Assembly: GCA_964643575.1 (NCBI GenBank)
Contig: CAZXTD010000110.1
Location: forward strand, 1 to 14,210
Length of the DNA stretch: 14,210 bases
Source: Glaciecola sp964643575
Lineage (GTDB): Bacteria > Pseudomonadota > Gammaproteobacteria > Enterobacterales > Alteromonadaceae
Direction: 5' to 3'
Position numbers and translations under genes: made by a program. Positions 1 to 7,701 of this stretch are shown here, in pieces. The notes under the pieces were generated by a model. It saw only the letters and a program-made list of their open reading frames with translations, made no database searches and was not told the origin of the DNA. Numbering within the stretch: the stretch's first letter is position 1; each line of letters opens with the position of its first letter.

Positions 1-457
1 GCGCTACACCTATTGTAGCGGCAGTTGTCCAGCTACTCCCAATACTCACGGCTACTACCGCGCAAATTACGCAGGTTGCCGCGTAAAAATAACTCGGGTT
101 CAACAATGATAAGCCGTAGTAAATAAGCGTAGGGACCGTACCTGCAAGCATCCAAGTACCAATTAACGACCCAACAGCTAGCAATATCATGCAAGCGCCC
201 AAGGACATCGCGATGCCATTTACCATGCCTTTTTCGATGACTTTCCAGCTATGACCGTTCTTTAAACCAATCACTGCCGCAACAAACATACCAATGAGCA
301 AAGCTATCTGATTTGGCCCATACGACGAGTCTGCACCAAAAAGCATAACGGCACTGAACATTAGTACAATTAAAAGTACTATTGGTATAAGCGCGTCAAG
401 CATGGTGGGGGCTTTTACATTCGCTTGAGTATCGTCTTTCATATTATTTTGTTCCAT
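1..457 (-). CDS. nhaC: NhaC-family Na+/H+ antiporter, N-terminal part (cut by window edge)
   Basis: Reading the minus strand from the ATG at 457 gives an open frame of 152 codons with no stop up to the edge, so the gene continues beyond the window. After a short hydrophilic start (MEQNNMKDDTQ) the protein is strongly hydrophobic, with membrane segments near residues 20-42, 52-66, 83-108 and 127-141. The stretch GSSWTTAATIGVA at its visible end is characteristic of the NhaC antiporter family; this assignment comes from memory of the family. Members exchange Na+ for H+ across the inner membrane, and some relatives (MleN) swap organic acids too. The start lies only 3 bases after the stop of the upstream NSS transporter, and a GGTGG stretch within that gene's end can serve as ribosome binding site. 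This indicates a two-gene operon. Substrate and full length cannot be judged here. Confidence 0.85.
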   Translation of the reverse strand, partial: MEQNNMKDDTQANVKAPTMLDALIPIVLLIVLMFSAVMLFGADSSYGPNQIALLIGMFVAAVIGLKNGHSWKVIEKGMVNGIAMSLGACMILLAVGSLIGTWMLAGTVPTLIYYGLSLLNPSYFYAATCVICAVVAVSIGSSWTTAATIGVA

Positions 458-460
458 TTG

Positions 461-1792
461 CTAAGCCACCGAGCGATAGTAAAACATTGCAGCAATCACG
501 ACTGGGCACACAAACTTAACGTACCACGGCCAAATTTTCCAAAACGCGCCTTTTTCAATATCCGGGCAGCCTTGTTTGAGCTCACTCAAAATTTCGTTTC
601 TTTTCCATACCCAGCCGGCAAATACACATAACACTAGACCCAGTATCGGTTGGCTATATTCAGTAGTGAGCGTTATCACAAAGCCAAATAACAAATCAAA
701 ATTCAGCACAATCATTGCGCTTAAAACAAAGACTAAACCTGTCAATAAAACGGTCGCTTTGCCGCGCCTCATGCCTTTATTATCAACTAGGAATGCAACA
801 GGTACTTCTAGCATCGAAATTGACGAAGTGAGCGCTGCAATAACCATCAGAGCAAAAAATGCAAAAGCCACATAAGTCCCTATGTAACCCATTGATGAAA
901 ACAAGGAAGGTAATACTTGGAATATAAGCGAAGGCCCAGAAATAAGCGCACCATTGGCGTCATAAATTTCAACACCGTTGGCTAGTGCAACGTACATTGC
1001 AGGAATAATTAGCATGCCAGCTAACACAGCAACGCCTATATCGACAAGTGCAACCGATGTGCCCAACTTAGGCAGGTTTTCATGTTTTTGAATGTAAGAC
1101 CCGTAAACTAACATTGTTCCTACGCCCAAGGACATCGAGAAAAATGCTTGCCCCATTGCATCTAGCATTAGCTCAGGCTCAAGCACCCGGCTTACATCAG
1201 GAACTAAAAAGGCTTTCCACCCTTCTGCTGCGCCATCGAGTGTGCTGACATAGCCAATAAGTAATAAAATTAACACTAACAATGTGGGCATGAGTCTTAC
1301 CGACCATCGCTCAATGCCATTACTGACACCACCAATAACTACCACACATGTCATGACTAAAAATAATGCCATAAACAATAAGTTACGAGCAATTGAGTCA
1401 TTAGTTAACCATGGTAGGTCTATAAGGCCAATATTAGTTAAAGAGTCAAGCAGATAGGAAATCATCCAGCCCGCAACAATACTGTAGAAAGCAAGGATGA
1501 GTATAACGGTAATTGCGCCAATGCTGCCGGTGATGGTTCCGGTCACATTGCCTGAAATCTTTTGCAAAGCATCAATCATGTTTGCGCGTTTCGCTCGACC
1601 AATTATAAGCTCGGCCATAAGCACTGGATAAGCTAATAAAAAAGCCATTATCAAGTACATTAATACGAAAGCCGCGCCGCCGTTTTCAGCTACCTTCGTA
1701 GGAAAACCCCAAATATTGCCTAGGCCTACCGCAGAACCTGCCGCGGCTAAAATAAACCCAAGCTTCGAGGAAAACTGGCCCCGTGCACTCAT
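461..1792 (-). CDS. Sodium-dependent transporter of the NSS (SLC6/LeuT) family
   Basis: The 443-residue inner-membrane protein belongs to the neurotransmitter:sodium symporter family, which imports amino acids or related compounds with Na+. Residues 11-45 carry the family signature (GSAVGLGNIWGFP followed by ENGGAAF) forming the unwound first helix and Na+ sites. Residues 217-233 (FFSMSLGVGTMLVYGSY) match helix 6, and LTSS at 321-324 matches the LeuT helix 8 Na2 site, with T322 and S323 as the likely ligands. About eleven or twelve hydrophobic segments are visible, and the size fits bacterial members. The ATG is supported by AGAGG a few bases upstream. It is followed after 3 bases by the NhaC antiporter, so the two are probably translated together. 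Its substrate cannot be read from sequence; amino acids such as tyrosine, tryptophan or leucine are known for relatives. Confidence 0.9.
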   Translation of the reverse strand: MSARGQFSSKLGFILAAAGSAVGLGNIWGFPTKVAENGGAAFVLMYLIMAFLLAYPVLMAELIIGRAKRANMIDALQKISGNVTGTITGSIGAITVILILAFYSIVAGWMISYLLDSLTNIGLIDLPWLTNDSIARNLLFMALFLVMTCVVVIGGVSNGIERWSVRLMPTLLVLILLLIGYVSTLDGAAEGWKAFLVPDVSRVLEPELMLDAMGQAFFSMSLGVGTMLVYGSYIQKHENLPKLGTSVALVDIGVAVLAGMLIIPAMYVALANGVEIYDANGALISGPSLIFQVLPSLFSSMGYIGTYVAFAFFALMVIAALTSSISMLEVPVAFLVDNKGMRRGKATVLLTGLVFVLSAMIVLNFDLLFGFVITLTTEYSQPILGLVLCVFAGWVWKRNEILSELKQGCPDIEKGAFWKIWPWYVKFVCPVVIAAMFYYRSVA

Positions 1793-1827
1793 AACAACCT
1801 CTTTTATTTTTTTTATTATATATATAA

Positions 1828-1860
1828 CAAAAGAAGCGCTAATAAAACACGCTTCTTTTG
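1828..1860 (-). terminator. Perfect 11-bp hairpin after prc, possible terminator
   Basis: CAAAAGAAGCG at 1828-1838 is the exact reverse complement of 1850-1860, with an 11-base loop. On the minus strand the hairpin lies about 90 bases after the prc stop and ends in CTTCTTTTG followed by TTATATATA. It could act as a rho-independent terminator, but the U tract is impure and the loop is long, so leaky termination or mRNA 3'-end protection is as likely. A TATAAT at 1815-1820 (minus strand) just after it could be the -10 of a promoter for the NSS-NhaC pair; I see no convincing -35. Confidence 0.5.
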
Positions 1861-1946
1861 AGTTGGTCTTGTTTTTGTAGTGTACCCTATTCTTTTGTAC
1901 TTTGGTGCTAGATTAATAGGGCTTTTGTTTTACAATTTGTGCATCT

Positions 1947-4040
1947 CTATCTAGCATTGTATGCATAACGCTTCGTTGTGTTAATCAAATCAAACGTTAT
2001 ATTCGCTGCCTCAGATAAAAACGGGTCTATCTCGTCCAAGGCTTCAGGCAGATCTTCGTCCAAATTTTCGACAACAGGCAAACCAAGACGCTGCAATCGC
2101 TCATTAACTCTTGTTAGGCGCTTTTCTTCGTTTTCAGCCTTTTCGGCTAAACGTTCTGATTCGACTAACGAAATGTACTTTTTATCTTTGTTCTGCTGAT
2201 ACTCTTCAATGTCACTATAGATATATTGAAATTCTGGGTTTTGCTTCGCTCGTGCAAGATGTTTTTGGTTTAGCGTTGTCACTACATCAGATATATCAGC
2301 GAATGTTTTGTAATCCGCTTTTTTAATACTGTCCCACGGCAGTGCAGTGTCTTCACTGCTTTCGCCCCACTCTGCCGGGTCAATCGCTGAAGGATACATT
2401 ACATCGGGTTTAACACCTAGATGCTGCGTACTGCCGCCATTAATGCGATAAAACTTACCGGTTGTAAACTGAACCGCACCAACAGGGTTTTCGAAGAAGT
2501 CATAGACTCTTCTTAACGAGCGATGCTGTTGCACTGTTCCTTTACCAAACGTTTGCTCACCGATAATAACAGCTCTGTTAAAGTCCTGCATAGCAGCTGC
2601 AAATATTTCGCTTGCAGAAGCACTAAAGCGGTCTACCATTACTGTTAGCGGGCCGTCGTAATGGACGATTCCATCTGTGTTTTTCTCAACGTCTATGCGA
2701 CCACTTTCGTAACGAATTTGTACAACTGGGCCTTGGTCTATAAACAAACCACTCAATGCAATTGCTTCAGGTAAACTGCCGCCGCCGTTTCCGCGTAAGT
2801 CAACGATTAGACCTTCTACTTTTTGTTCTTTTAGCTCGTTGATTAAACGAATAATATCGACATGTAATTTGTGGTAAAAAGACGGAATTTCAATCACGCC
2901 GAGCTTTTTACCCGCGTAGGGGCCATCGGGTGTAACGTAAACTTCAGCTTTCGCCTGACGGTCTTCTAATTTCACCTTGTCTCTGGTGATTTCGATTTCC
3001 GTAATCTTCTTAGTTGAGGTACCGCCTTTTTGCACTTGCAAGCGCACAACGGAGCCAGCCGGTCCTTTTATTAAATCAACAACGTCGTCTAGGCGCCATC
3101 CCACAACGTCGGTAAATGTATCGTCGTCGGCTTGAGCAACGCCCAATACTTTGTCTTCAGGTTTTATTTGTCCCGACTTATCAGCAGGGCCGCCCGGTAC
3201 TAGACTGACAATCACAGTGTGGTCCTCGTCAGGACGAAGCACTGCGCCTATCCCCTCTAGAGATAAATTCATATCCATTTGGAAACGTTCTGTTCGACGA
3301 GGTGATAAGTAACTCGTATGGGCTTCGATGCTTCGTGCAAATGCATTCATCACCGTTTGAAATACATCTTCGCTGTTTGTCTGAGTCAAACGACGAATTG
3401 CGCGCTTGTATCGGTTAGTTAACAATTCTTTCGTTTCTTCCCAATTTTTGTCGGCAATTTTTAGATTGAGAGCGTCATACTTCACACGCTGACGCCAAAT
3501 TTCGTTAAGCTCTGACTCAGTTTTAGGCCAAGCAGCGTCTTCTCTATCATAATAAAACTTATCGTTTTTAGCTTCAAAATCGAATTCTTCTGATAGCTGT
3601 GTTAACGCATACTCATAGCGCTGGGCACGGCGAAGAAGGTTATCTTCATAAATATCGTAGGCTAATGCTAAATCACCCAAGCGAATTGCTTCATCAAACT
3701 TAGTGGCCGATTTTTCGAACTCTTTAATATCGCTGGCAAGGAAAAAATGCTTGTTGTTGTCTAAAATATCGATGTAGCGGTCGAACACTTGGCGAGAAAG
3801 CTCATCATTTATCTTTATTTTTTTATAATGTGCTCGTGTAAACAAATCAGAAATGCGTTTAGCAGCAATTGAGTGTTGTTTTTCTTGTTCTAGACTAGGA
3901 ATCGCAAAAGCTTCGTCAACTATTTCTGCGTGTGCAGTTGTCACTAAGACACCTGCAATTACGGCAGAAGAAACTACCAGACTCGCGCGCTTGAAAAGGC
4001 CTTTAATATGCTCACTAGCCCGGTGTTTAATCAATTGCAT
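1947..4040 (-). CDS. prc: Carboxy-terminal processing (tail-specific) protease Prc/Tsp
   Basis: The product is a 697-residue periplasmic serine protease of family S41A; E. coli Prc has 682 residues. It trims or degrades proteins through their C-terminal tails and in E. coli processes FtsI and degrades MepS with the adaptor NlpI. Visible parts are a signal peptide (residues 1-38, ending TTAHA before E39), an N-terminal helical domain, a PDZ domain around 258-352 (LEGIGAVLRP, VPGGPADKSGQIKPEDKVLGV), the protease core with LRGNGGGSLPEA at 415-426, and a charged C-terminal helical domain. Catalytic residues by alignment from memory are S475 in SASASE and K500 in FGKGTVQ, 25 residues apart as in E. 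coli, with D486 matching the third reported residue. An AGAGG stands 10 bases before the ATG. It lies 99 bases after proQ, the same order as in E. coli, where the two are linked. Confidence 0.97.
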   Translation of the reverse strand: MQLIKHRASEHIKGLFKRASLVVSSAVIAGVLVTTAHAEIVDEAFAIPSLEQEKQHSIAAKRISDLFTRAHYKKIKINDELSRQVFDRYIDILDNNKHFFLASDIKEFEKSATKFDEAIRLGDLALAYDIYEDNLLRRAQRYEYALTQLSEEFDFEAKNDKFYYDREDAAWPKTESELNEIWRQRVKYDALNLKIADKNWEETKELLTNRYKRAIRRLTQTNSEDVFQTVMNAFARSIEAHTSYLSPRRTERFQMDMNLSLEGIGAVLRPDEDHTVIVSLVPGGPADKSGQIKPEDKVLGVAQADDDTFTDVVGWRLDDVVDLIKGPAGSVVRLQVQKGGTSTKKITEIEITRDKVKLEDRQAKAEVYVTPDGPYAGKKLGVIEIPSFYHKLHVDIIRLINELKEQKVEGLIVDLRGNGGGSLPEAIALSGLFIDQGPVVQIRYESGRIDVEKNTDGIVHYDGPLTVMVDRFSASASEIFAAAMQDFNRAVIIGEQTFGKGTVQQHRSLRRVYDFFENPVGAVQFTTGKFYRINGGSTQHLGVKPDVMYPSAIDPAEWGESSEDTALPWDSIKKADYKTFADISDVVTTLNQKHLARAKQNPEFQYIYSDIEEYQQNKDKKYISLVESERLAEKAENEEKRLTRVNERLQRLGLPVVENLDEDLPEALDEIDPFLSEAANITFDLINTTKRYAYNAR

Positions 4041-4139
4041 AGATTATATACCTCTGTAATATTTCAATCTGAGCTTCGGTTTTGAAGCTACTATAATACT
4101 TAAGCCCTTTGCACAACTTTTTGCACGCAATATCGTTTA

Positions 4140-4862
4140 TTAACTTGTAGACGAATATAACTGGGCTTGCTTGACTCTGACCGTCATCCCCGAATTTAGT
4201 TGCACAAAAACACCGTCTTTATTAATTTCTGTGATCGTAACTGGCATGGGATCTTTACCCAACTTAACCAAGGCCGGACCGCCCACCTTAAGTTCTGTAT
4301 CTGCCAATGGCGCACTTACCTTAACTTGCGCTGTTGGTTTTTTCTGATGAGGACCAGAAGACCTTTTAGGGTGTGATGCTTTGCTTTTATTAGCCTGACG
4401 ACGCGACGCACCATTGTTATCTACTTCTTTAGGGCTTTTTGACTTATCTTGTCCAGCCTTTTTATCATAGCCCTGATGTTTTCTTGCTGGGGCTTTTTGT
4501 TTATTTGCTTCTTTATTCTTTTCACGGATGGCGGCAGCGCGTGCTTTACTCTCTTTAAGCTGCTCAGCGGCATGCTCGGCATGTTGTTGCTCAACGGCAT
4601 CGCCCTCTTCTCCTTGCAAATCTACACGGGCTTGCCCAGTTTTTACTGCAGCGAGATAACGCCAACTGCTCGTGTAGTGACGCAAACTTGCGCGCAACAA
4701 ACGTTTGCTGATAACGTCAGCCTCTTCTAAATCAGCCACTAAGTCTTGAAAAATTCCTATTTTGAGTGGCTTTACAAGTCCTTCTGCGAAAAAACACTTG
4801 GGATATTTTGTCTGTAAATACACAAGCGTTTCTTTTTGATTGCTTAACTTTTCTTGTTCCAT
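4140..4862 (-). CDS. proQ: RNA chaperone ProQ
   Basis: The 240-residue protein is a global RNA-binding protein of the ProQ/FinO family that binds structured sRNAs and mRNA 3' ends in the cytoplasm. The FinO-type domain spans about residues 8-110, with KPLKIGIFQDL at 31-41 and the near-invariant RHYTSSWRYL at 61-70. A lysine-rich, low-complexity linker covers about 105-180, and the C-terminal Tudor-like domain covers about 185-235 (ITEINKDGVFVQLNSGMTVRVK). Length and domain order match E. coli ProQ (232 residues). The ATG is preceded by an A-rich stretch with a weak AGAAG. Downstream is prc, as in E. coli; upstream at 41 bases is a small acidic protein instead of msrC directly. The three are probably co-transcribed, which is inferred from spacing and order. 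Confidence 0.97.
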   Translation of the reverse strand: MEQEKLSNQKETLVYLQTKYPKCFFAEGLVKPLKIGIFQDLVADLEEADVISKRLLRASLRHYTSSWRYLAAVKTGQARVDLQGEEGDAVEQQHAEHAAEQLKESKARAAAIREKNKEANKQKAPARKHQGYDKKAGQDKSKSPKEVDNNGASRRQANKSKASHPKRSSGPHQKKPTAQVKVSAPLADTELKVGGPALVKLGKDPMPVTITEINKDGVFVQLNSGMTVRVKQAQLYSSTS

Positions 4863-4903
4863 TAACTTTTTATACTTCTTTTTGTTGTCTTTTTTGCAAT
4901 TTC

Positions 4904-5200
4904 TTACAAGGATTGCGCTTCGATGAATGCGTCATTATCCCAAGTATTAAGCAAATGATCTACCCAATCAACTAAATCTTCAATCTCAATCTCAGATAAG
5001 TACTTGTCTTGGTGCCAATGCTCCCAGGTAAATGCCAACATATTCTCGAGCACATCTCGTTTAATATCATCTTCGACATTGTCATAAACCATGTGTAAAA
5101 CAGTGTTTAGGTTCTCACTCGCAGCGTAAGCATCATCATGAATGTCGTCCATATCATCTGGGGTTGAGAGCAAAGTATGGATGTCTACAAATTGTTTCAT
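4904..5200 (-). CDS. Small, strongly acidic protein of unknown function between msrC and proQ
   Basis: I do not recognise this 98-residue protein. It contains 25 Asp/Glu against 4 Lys/Arg, so its net charge is about -21. It also has four tryptophans (59, 62, 79, 87) and six histidines. There is no signal peptide, membrane segment or cysteine. Residues 34-64 and 68-86 look helical (for example IEIEDLVDWVDHLLNTW), suggesting a small folded helical protein and not a disordered tail. It has the same strand as its neighbours, with 71 bases to msrC before it and 41 to proQ after it, so it probably belongs to their transcript. No strong Shine-Dalgarno is visible (AAAGAA only). The reading frame is credible because it is the only one filling the interval and its composition is protein-like. 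Any role, such as binding a basic partner, would be speculation. Confidence 0.75.
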   Translation of the reverse strand: MKQFVDIHTLLSTPDDMDDIHDDAYAASENLNTVLHMVYDNVEDDIKRDVLENMLAFTWEHWHQDKYLSEIEIEDLVDWVDHLLNTWDNDAFIEAQSL

Positions 5201-5226
5201 ATCGTATTTTCTTTGGTAATATTTTT

Positions 5227-5247
5227 TGTAATTACTCGGTAATTACA
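5227..5247. repeat. Perfect 9-3-9 inverted repeat built from two GTAATTAC palindromes
   Basis: TGTAATTAC (5227-5235) and GTAATTACA (5239-5247) are reverse complements separated by TCG. Because GTAATTAC is itself a palindrome, the site is both a direct and an inverted repeat. It sits in the 71-base gap between the msrC stop and the start of the small acidic gene. On the minus strand it is followed by A, not U, so it is not an intrinsic terminator. It could be an operator or an RNA hairpin. Confidence 0.5.
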
Positions 5248-5271
5248 CGATGAGACTAACTATGGTATCTG

Positions 5272-5793
5272 CTATCGAACAAGAGTATCGATTAATATAT
5301 CAACGACTTCACTCAAATACCTAAGGTCGGTGGTATCAAAACGAGAAAATGCGGGGCTGTCGATATCTAGCACACCAATAAGTTGTCCACTGTGAATCAC
5401 TGGAATCACTATTTCGGAATTTGAAGCAGCATCACATGCAATATGCCCACTAAATTCGTGTACATTATCAACAACCTGACTTTGCATAGTGGACGCTGCC
5501 GTACCACATACGCCTTTGCCGATAGGAATACGAATGCATGCTGGCATTCCCTGGAAAGGACCAAGGACTAATTGAGATTCTTTAAACAGATAAAAACCCG
5601 CCCAATTAACACTTTGTAGATTATTGAACAGTATCGCGCTTATATTAGCCATATTGGCAATCATGTCTTTTTCACCCGCCGTAATAGCGCGAACATCATT
5701 GACTAATTGCAGATACCGTAGTGATTTATTTACGCCTTCACCTTCTATGTCTTCAGTGGTGGGGCTACTAATTGTATTTTCGCTAGCTAACAT
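5272..5793 (-). CDS. msrC: Free methionine-(R)-sulfoxide reductase (GAF-domain fRMsr)
   Basis: The 173-residue cytoplasmic GAF-domain enzyme reduces free methionine-R-sulfoxide back to methionine, protecting the methionine pool from oxidation. The family's three functional cysteines are present: C86 in GMPACIRI, C96 in GKGVCGTA and C120 in GHIACDAASNSEIV, each shifted by 2 from the E. coli positions 84, 94 and 118. NWAGFYLF (63-70), LVLGPFQG (75-82) and LIGVLDIDS (138-146) are further conserved blocks. The protein starts about 20 residues before the E. coli homologue (VNKSLRY aligns with its N-terminus), but that valine is a GTA codon and cannot start. The ATG at 5793 has AGGAAA seven bases upstream and is preferred. 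Downstream come the small acidic gene, proQ and prc, echoing the E. coli msrC-proQ-prc order. Confidence 0.95.
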   Translation of the reverse strand: MLASENTISSPTTEDIEGEGVNKSLRYLQLVNDVRAITAGEKDMIANMANISAILFNNLQSVNWAGFYLFKESQLVLGPFQGMPACIRIPIGKGVCGTAASTMQSQVVDNVHEFSGHIACDAASNSEIVIPVIHSGQLIGVLDIDSPAFSRFDTTDLRYLSEVVDILIDTLVR

Positions 5794-5863
5794 CGAACTT
5801 TTCCTATTGACCCAACGCGCTTGAACTGAGCCGATTATTTATGTGTTGAACTTGTTGAGTTCT

Positions 5864-6547
5864 TTAGTATTTGTTTCGATTTGGTGCCGCGAGCAACAAA
5901 TCTTCTAATTCGTTAAAACTGTCAACAATGGCAATGGGTGAATGAGCACTCAGCTGATTTAAAGAGTGGACTCCGTAACTCACGCCTATGCGCTGCATCC
6001 CAATATCTTCAGCCATTTTCATATCATAATGTGTATCGCCAATCATTATTGCATTGCTAGGTTTAATCTTCCATTCACTCAAAAGCTTTTCTAACATATC
6101 TGATGATGGTTTTGACTCGGCGTCATCAGCAGTTATCGATGACGCAAATAAGTGCCTTGTATCTGAACTATCAAACGCACGGTCGAGCCCCCTTCTGGCT
6201 TTTCCAGTCGCAACACCAAGCGTAAAGTGTTGATATAGTGTTTGTAGCGTCGCTTTTGCACCTTCAAACAGTTCACATGGTGTTGAATCCTCTTGCAAGA
6301 AAACCTCACGGTAGTGTTCTTTTACGACAATAGCTTTTTGTTGATCAATGCCAAACAAGCGCTGTATTGCCGGCACTAAACTAATACCAATAATTTGATG
6401 CACTTGTTCGGCGCTCGGAGTAGGTAAATCGCTTAGTGCAGCTGCTTTTTGCATGCACACCACTATTTTGTTCGCCGAATCCATCACAGTACCATCCCAA
6501 TCAAAAATCAAATGACTGACATCATTAAAGTTAAAAGACGTTTTCAA
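5864..6547 (-). CDS. HAD-superfamily (subfamily IA) phosphatase
   Basis: The 227-residue cytoplasmic hydrolase has all four HAD motifs. Motif I is DWDGT with nucleophile D16 and acid D18; motif II is GVATGKAR with T114; motif III is K146 in ESKPSSD; and motif IV is GDTHYDM with D171 and D175. The cap lies between about residues 20 and 95, as in phosphoglycolate-phosphatase-like members, but the substrate is unknown. The start is TTG (6545-6547), strongly supported by AGGAG five bases upstream. That AGGAG overlaps the rluC stop codon, with 8 bases between the genes, so translation is probably coupled to RluC. From memory, an HAD phosphatase directly after rluC is also seen in Pseudomonas. 70 bases separate it from msrC, with no clear terminator. 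Confidence 0.93.
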   Translation of the reverse strand: MKTSFNFNDVSHLIFDWDGTVMDSANKIVVCMQKAAALSDLPTPSAEQVHQIIGISLVPAIQRLFGIDQQKAIVVKEHYREVFLQEDSTPCELFEGAKATLQTLYQHFTLGVATGKARRGLDRAFDSSDTRHLFASSITADDAESKPSSDMLEKLLSEWKIKPSNAIMIGDTHYDMKMAEDIGMQRIGVSYGVHSLNQLSAHSPIAIVDSFNELEDLLLAAPNRNKY

Positions 6548-6555
6548 AGATACTC

Positions 6556-7509
6556 CTATTGGTGTTTTTCGGCATTAAGACGCTTAACTAAACCGGATAA
6601 AGCGTTATCATACGGAGCGTCAAAACTAATCACTTTTTCACTTAAAGGGTGGATAAATCGAATATTTTTGGCGTGCAAAAATAATCGCTTACATCCCATA
6701 TTATTAATACTCTCGGTAAACACATCGTCACCATATTTGGGATCATTTGCGATATTGTGCCCCGCGAATTGGCAATGTACTCTTATTTGATGAGTGCGCC
6801 CGGTAATCGGTTTTGCCTCAACTAAGCTCGCATGTTCAAACACATTTAAACGTTTAAACCGAGTTTCACTCGCTTTACCGTTTTCATCAGCAAACACCAT
6901 ACGTTCGCCACTCTGCAATTGATTTTTTTGTAATTTGGCTGATACCTTTGTGCGTTTTACTGGCCATTCGCCCTTTACTAGAGCGTGATAAGTTTTGTCC
7001 ATCTGATTGTTGCGCAATTGCTCGTGTAAATGACGCAGCGCCGAGCGCTTTTTCGCCACTATAATACAACCTGATGTGTCTCGGTCGAGGCGATGTACCA
7101 ATTCTAAAAATGGCGCATTCGGGCGTAAAGCTCTTAACGCTTCTATCATGCCATAATTGAGTCCGCTACCACCGTGCACTGCCAACCCTGAAGGTTTATT
7201 AATGACTAACAAACGCTCATCCTCATACAGTATGGCTTGTTCTAAGTACGCTATATGATTGGTGTTAATTGGGGCGGCTTTTGATTCTTCAATACGAATC
7301 GGAGGTACCCTTACGTTATCACCCAGTTGCAACTTGTATTCAGGTTTGACACGTTTCTTATTTACTCTTACTTCGCCTTTGCGGACTATTTTATATATTT
7401 TACTTTTAGGCACACCTTTAAGCTTACTAATAAGATAATTGTCGATGCGTTGCGCTTGGTTTTCGTCGCTTACATCAAAAAACTGAACTTGGTCAAAATT
7501 GAGCGCCAT
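6556..7509 (-). CDS. rluC: 23S rRNA pseudouridine(955/2504/2580) synthase RluC
   Basis: The 317-residue enzyme of the RluA family converts three uridines of 23S rRNA to pseudouridine (E. coli numbering 955, 2504 and 2580). An S4 RNA-binding domain covers about residues 20-70 (RIDNYLISKLKGVPKSKIYK). The catalytic domain follows, with NKPSGLAVHGGSG at 104-116 and HRLDRDTSG at 139-147; D142 is the catalytic aspartate. GRTHQIRVH and HNIANDPKYGD further along are typical of the family. Assignment to RluC over the similar RluA or RluD rests on the S4 domain together with the divergent position next to rne, which matches E. coli and Pseudomonas. GAGGA lies 12 bases before the ATG, a slightly long spacing. 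It heads the minus-strand gene run and is followed by the HAD phosphatase 8 bases later. Confidence 0.95.
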   Translation of the reverse strand: MALNFDQVQFFDVSDENQAQRIDNYLISKLKGVPKSKIYKIVRKGEVRVNKKRVKPEYKLQLGDNVRVPPIRIEESKAAPINTNHIAYLEQAILYEDERLLVINKPSGLAVHGGSGLNYGMIEALRALRPNAPFLELVHRLDRDTSGCIIVAKKRSALRHLHEQLRNNQMDKTYHALVKGEWPVKRTKVSAKLQKNQLQSGERMVFADENGKASETRFKRLNVFEHASLVEAKPITGRTHQIRVHCQFAGHNIANDPKYGDDVFTESINNMGCKRLFLHAKNIRFIHPLSEKVISFDAPYDNALSGLVKRLNAEKHQ

Positions 7510-7596
7510 AGGGGATGTTGTTCCTCAACAAAAATACACAAAACAAGAGTTAATTTAAGCATTTAGCGATTAATTGTGTATGCCTAGTAAATTTGT

Positions 7597-7611
7597 TGTG
7601 ATAGTATCACA
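7597..7611. promoter_or_regulatory. Perfect dyad TGTGATAGTATCACA upstream of rluC, operator-like
   Basis: Seven bases on each side of a central G are exact reverse complements. The outer TGTGA and TCACA match CRP half-sites, but they are separated by 5 bases and not the usual 6, so CRP binding is doubtful. The element overlaps the candidate rluC -10 box and would suit a repressor. TGTGATA occurs again at 7702-7708. Confidence 0.45.
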
Positions 7612-7635
7612 CGCTACGCTGAAGCGCGCTGTCAA
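7606..7635 (-). promoter_or_regulatory. Candidate sigma-70 promoter of rluC
   Basis: On the minus strand a perfect -35 TTGACA (7630-7635) is followed after 18 bases by TGTGAT (7606-7611), a moderate -10 that matches four of six positions. This would start transcription about 90 bases before the rluC ATG. The -10 overlaps the dyad at 7597-7611. This is inference from consensus only. Confidence 0.4.
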
Positions 7636-7701
7636 TATTGCAAAAATCGTTAAACGTAAGCGATACTAATAAACTTGATAGTCCTTTGTTTTTGCTAGCC
7701 T

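Noticed and set aside
4073..4088. GCTTC/GAAGC hairpin between proQ and prc as a terminator
   Set aside because: Short 5-bp stem without a U tract; prc is expected to be read together with proQ.
5848..5862. GAACT/AGTTC hairpin after the HAD phosphatase as a terminator
   Set aside because: Only 5 pairs and no U tract on the minus strand.
7597..7611. Dyad upstream of rluC as a standard CRP site
   Set aside because: The half-sites are 5 bases apart instead of 6, so it is listed only as an operator-like dyad.
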